Of a DNA stretch of 59,839 nt, positions 58,262 through 59,839 are shown one piece after another. The stretch is from JAUSIF01 sp040901465 (GTDB lineage: Bacteria; Pseudomonadota; Alphaproteobacteria; Rhizobiales; Xanthobacteraceae). A model generated the notes under the pieces. That model did not search any database. It worked only from the letters and a program-made list of their open reading frames with translations, and was not told where the DNA came from. Position numbers and translations under genes: made by a program. The stretch's first letter is position 1. Every line of letters starts with the position of its first letter. Where the stretch lies: NCBI GenBank assembly GCA_040901465.1, contig JBBDYN010000061.1, positions 1 to 59,839 on the forward strand, given 5' to 3'.

Positions 58262-58525
58262 ATGGCCCTGAACATCAAGAATGCCGAAACCGAGAAGCTC
58301 GCCCGCGAGCTGGCGCGCCGGCGCAAGCAGGGCATCACCGAGGTGGTGACCGACGTGCTGCGCGCGGCGGTCGAACGCGAGCGCAGGAAGCCGCGGCATG
58401 AGGACTACGAGACATTCAAGCGCGGCATCGACGAGATCGTCGAGCGGTATAACCGGCTTCCGGTTCTCGACGACCGCACGGACGACGAGGTACTTGGCTA
58501 CAACGAACGCGGCACCTTCGACTGA
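58262..58525 (+). CDS. vapB: VapB-type antitoxin
   Basis: An 87-residue protein of the Rv0623/PSK-type VapB family: the DNA-binding ribbon start MALNIKNAETEKLARELA followed by GITEVVTDVLRAAVERE and an acidic, flexible C-terminus (DDRTDDEVLGYNERGTFD) that would wrap the toxin. The ATG at 58262 follows GGAAG. Its stop overlaps the ATG of the adjoining vapC remnant in TGATG, the usual coupling. Confidence 0.88.
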   Translation: MALNIKNAETEKLARELARRRKQGITEVVTDVLRAAVERERRKPRHEDYETFKRGIDEIVERYNRLPVLDDRTDDEVLGYNERGTFD

Positions 58526-58730
58526 TGGTGATCGATTCGTCGGCCTTGATCGCGATCCTGCGCAACGAGCCCGAACGCGCTGCGTTCGAAGACGCGGTGT
58601 TCAAAGCGCCGGTTCGGTTGCTGTCGGCCGTCACCAAGCTCGAGTCGGGAATTGTCGTGGTCGGCAGACGCGGGCCCGCCGCAGGCGACGAGTTGGATCG
58701 TCTTCGTGCTTCGCAGCCGGCGCCCATGCA
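58525..58730 (+). pseudogene. vapC: Truncated VapC (PIN domain) toxin
   Basis: The frame starts MVIDSSALIAILRNEPER, the first PIN-domain strand with its catalytic Asp, and continues FKAPVRLLSAVTKLESGIVV and GRRGPAAGDELDRL. PIN homology ends by about residue 55; the following sequence is unrelated and runs antisense into the isomerase gene. The second and third acidic catalytic residues are missing, so the toxin should be inactive. The loss is probably a deletion that fused it to the neighbouring locus. Confidence 0.85.
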
Positions 58731-58733
58731 CCG

Positions 58734-59555
58734 TCAGCAATATTCCCGGAAACGCTCGATGCACGTCGCGAGAACCTCATCGCCGGGTCGCTTCCACCAT
58801 TGCGTCGAAAGAATCTCGACCTCCTGCGGCCCCGTGTACCCGGCGGCTTCGACGCACGCGCGAATACGGCGCAAATCGATCACCCCGTCACCCATCATGC
58901 CGCGGTCGAGCAGGAGGTCCCTGGTTGGCACCAACCAGTCACAGACGTGATGCGCCAGGATGCGTTTGCCGCTGCCGGCGCGGGCGATTTGGCTCTCGAA
59001 GTCGGGATCCCACCAAAGGTGATAGACGTCGATGACGACGCCGACGTCGGGGCCAAGTGAGTCGCATAGGTCGACCGCCTGACCGAGCGTGTTCACGCAG
59101 GATCGATCGGCGGCGTACATGGGGTGCAGCGGTTCGATCCCGAGCAGCACGCCGACAGCGCGAGCGTGCGCGCGACAGGCATCGATCCCCTCCGCGACCA
59201 TTTGCCGGGCGCCCGCAATGTCGCGCGAGCCTTGTGGCAAGCCGCCCACCACGAGCACGAGGCACTCGGCGCCGATCGCCGCCGCCTCGTCGAGCGCGCG
59301 CTTGTTTTCGTCGATCGCGGCGGCGCGGCCGGCGGCATCCGCTGCGGGAAAAAAGCCGCCGCGGCAATAGCCGGTAACGCGCATGCCGTTATCCTTGATG
59401 ATGCGCGCCGACTCCGCGAGTCCCGTCTTCGCCACCTGATCGCGCCAGGGATCGATCATGGAAATTCCGTGACGGCGGCAGGCCTCCACCGCCTCGCGCA
59501 AATTCCACTGCTCGCGCACGGTAGCGAGATTGATCGAAAGGCCATCGCTGCGCAT
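58734..59555 (-). CDS. Sugar phosphate isomerase/epimerase family (AP endonuclease 2 TIM barrel)
   Basis: A 273-residue TIM-barrel protein with the xylose-isomerase-like/AP-endonuclease-2 pattern: GISMIDPWRDQVAKTG, the metal-ligand Glu in LLGIEPLHP, the GVVIDVYHLWWDP strand with Asp and His ligands, AHHVCDWLVP, and a final VEILSTQWWKR with Glu. It probably isomerises or epimerises a sugar or inositol-derived keto compound. It starts 11 bp after the DUF993 gene end, so both share a transcript. Confidence 0.92.
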   Translation of the reverse strand: MRSDGLSINLATVREQWNLREAVEACRRHGISMIDPWRDQVAKTGLAESARIIKDNGMRVTGYCRGGFFPAADAAGRAAAIDENKRALDEAAAIGAECLVLVVGGLPQGSRDIAGARQMVAEGIDACRAHARAVGVLLGIEPLHPMYAADRSCVNTLGQAVDLCDSLGPDVGVVIDVYHLWWDPDFESQIARAGSGKRILAHHVCDWLVPTRDLLLDRGMMGDGVIDLRRIRACVEAAGYTGPQEVEILSTQWWKRPGDEVLATCIERFREYC

Positions 59556-59566
59556 GGGTACGGGTC

Positions 59567-59839
59567 TCAGCTGAAGCCGTGAACCGTGAGCAACCTGGAC
59601 ATTCTTGCCGCCGCCCGGTCGGGGTCGTGCAGAACGCGTGCCTGGTCGGCGAGACGGAACAGTTCGGCGAGATGGAGCAGCGATCGGGCGCTTTCCTGCC
59701 CGCCGATCATGATGAAATGGTCTTGCAATCCGTTGAGCCAGGCAAGGAAGACCACGCCGGTCTTGTAGAAGCGCGTGGGCTCCTGAAAGATGTGGCGCGA
59801 AAGCGGAACCGTCGGCTCCAGCACGCCGTGAAAGCCCTG
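59567..59839 (-). CDS. 3' end of a DUF993 (dihydrodipicolinate synthase-like) gene, cut by window end
   Basis: The last 90 or so codons are visible, including EPTRFYKTGVVFLAWLNGLQ and HFIMIGGQESARSLLHLAELF, matching the C-terminus of DUF993 proteins, which belong to the dihydrodipicolinate-synthase TIM-barrel group. The N-terminal part lies outside the window. In other genomes DUF993 genes often lie near sugar isomerase/epimerase and oxidoreductase genes, which fits here. The stop is at 59567. Confidence 0.88.
   Translation of the reverse strand, partial: QGFHGVLEPTVPLSRHIFQEPTRFYKTGVVFLAWLNGLQDHFIMIGGQESARSLLHLAELFRLADQARVLHDPDRAAARMSRLLTVHGFS

Overview
The window is GC-rich chromosomal DNA from an alphaproteobacterium, most likely of the order Hyphomicrobiales (Rhizobiales), near the Bradyrhizobium/Xanthobacteraceae group. 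This rests on the gene content: MucR, a TIGR03808-type Tat protein, DUF5330, DUF1491, DUF2336, a DnaA-domain/DUF6456 pair, a MutAB/MeaB locus, an opgH-type glucosyltransferase, and REP-like palindromes of the kind common in this order. The taxonomic call is from recognised families only; no search was run. Coding density is high, many genes overlap by 4-20 bp, and GTG/TTG starts are frequent. There is no CRISPR array, rRNA, integrase or insertion sequence.

Layout. 1-75: tRNA-Gln. 106-6265 (-): hybrid sensor kinase and bifunctional PutA for proline catabolism. 6405-6965: cytochrome b561. 7029-10341 (-): a tightly packed four-gene unit (MDR dehydrogenase, PTPS-like protein, GT4 glycosyltransferase, SAM methyltransferase) that looks like a dedicated pathway, possibly for a modified, glycosylated pterin-like compound. 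10454-13041: opgH-type glucosyltransferase and FkbM methyltransferase. 13185-15055: protocatechuate 3,4-dioxygenase pcaHG and a decayed MFS transporter. 15243-20074: TRAP transporter, amidase and a tiny membrane protein, closed by a strong terminator. 20174-21041 (-): frameshifted dienelactone hydrolase. 21165-29189 (-): TIGR03808 protein, then a methylmalonyl-CoA mutase locus (mutA, mutB, an unknown methyltransferase, a lipoprotein, meaB, pcp). 29266-30960 (-): folate genes folP-folB-folK.

31055-40715 holds housekeeping and stress genes: DUF4332, HerA-like ATPase, a degenerate receiver, M20 peptidase, SodB, a proline-rich membrane protein, a DMT exporter, oligopeptidase B and MsrB. 40932-43879 holds regulators and small proteins: mucR, a basic protein, the DnaA-domain/DUF6456 pair preceded by two nested pairs of short repeats, sufE and DUF5330. 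44228-47235 is a PAS sensor kinase, a peptidoglycan-binding protein and DUF1491. 47418-50557 is an unknown polytopic protein, a methyltransferase and a ChbG/HpnK deacetylase. 50595-55677 is mostly uncharacterised envelope or exported proteins, including a methyltransferase with a signal peptide and a DUF1214/DUF1254 pair. 55706-57913 is a class A penicillin-binding protein. 58262-59839 is a VapB antitoxin with a truncated VapC, a TIM-barrel isomerase and the 3' end of a DUF993 gene.

The most promising items are the pterin-like cluster at 7029-10341, whose PTPS homologue has lost key active-site residues, and the 41.7-42.9 kb locus, where a stand-alone DnaA DNA-binding domain lies just downstream of two exact DnaA-box-like repeats enclosed by a second repeat pair.
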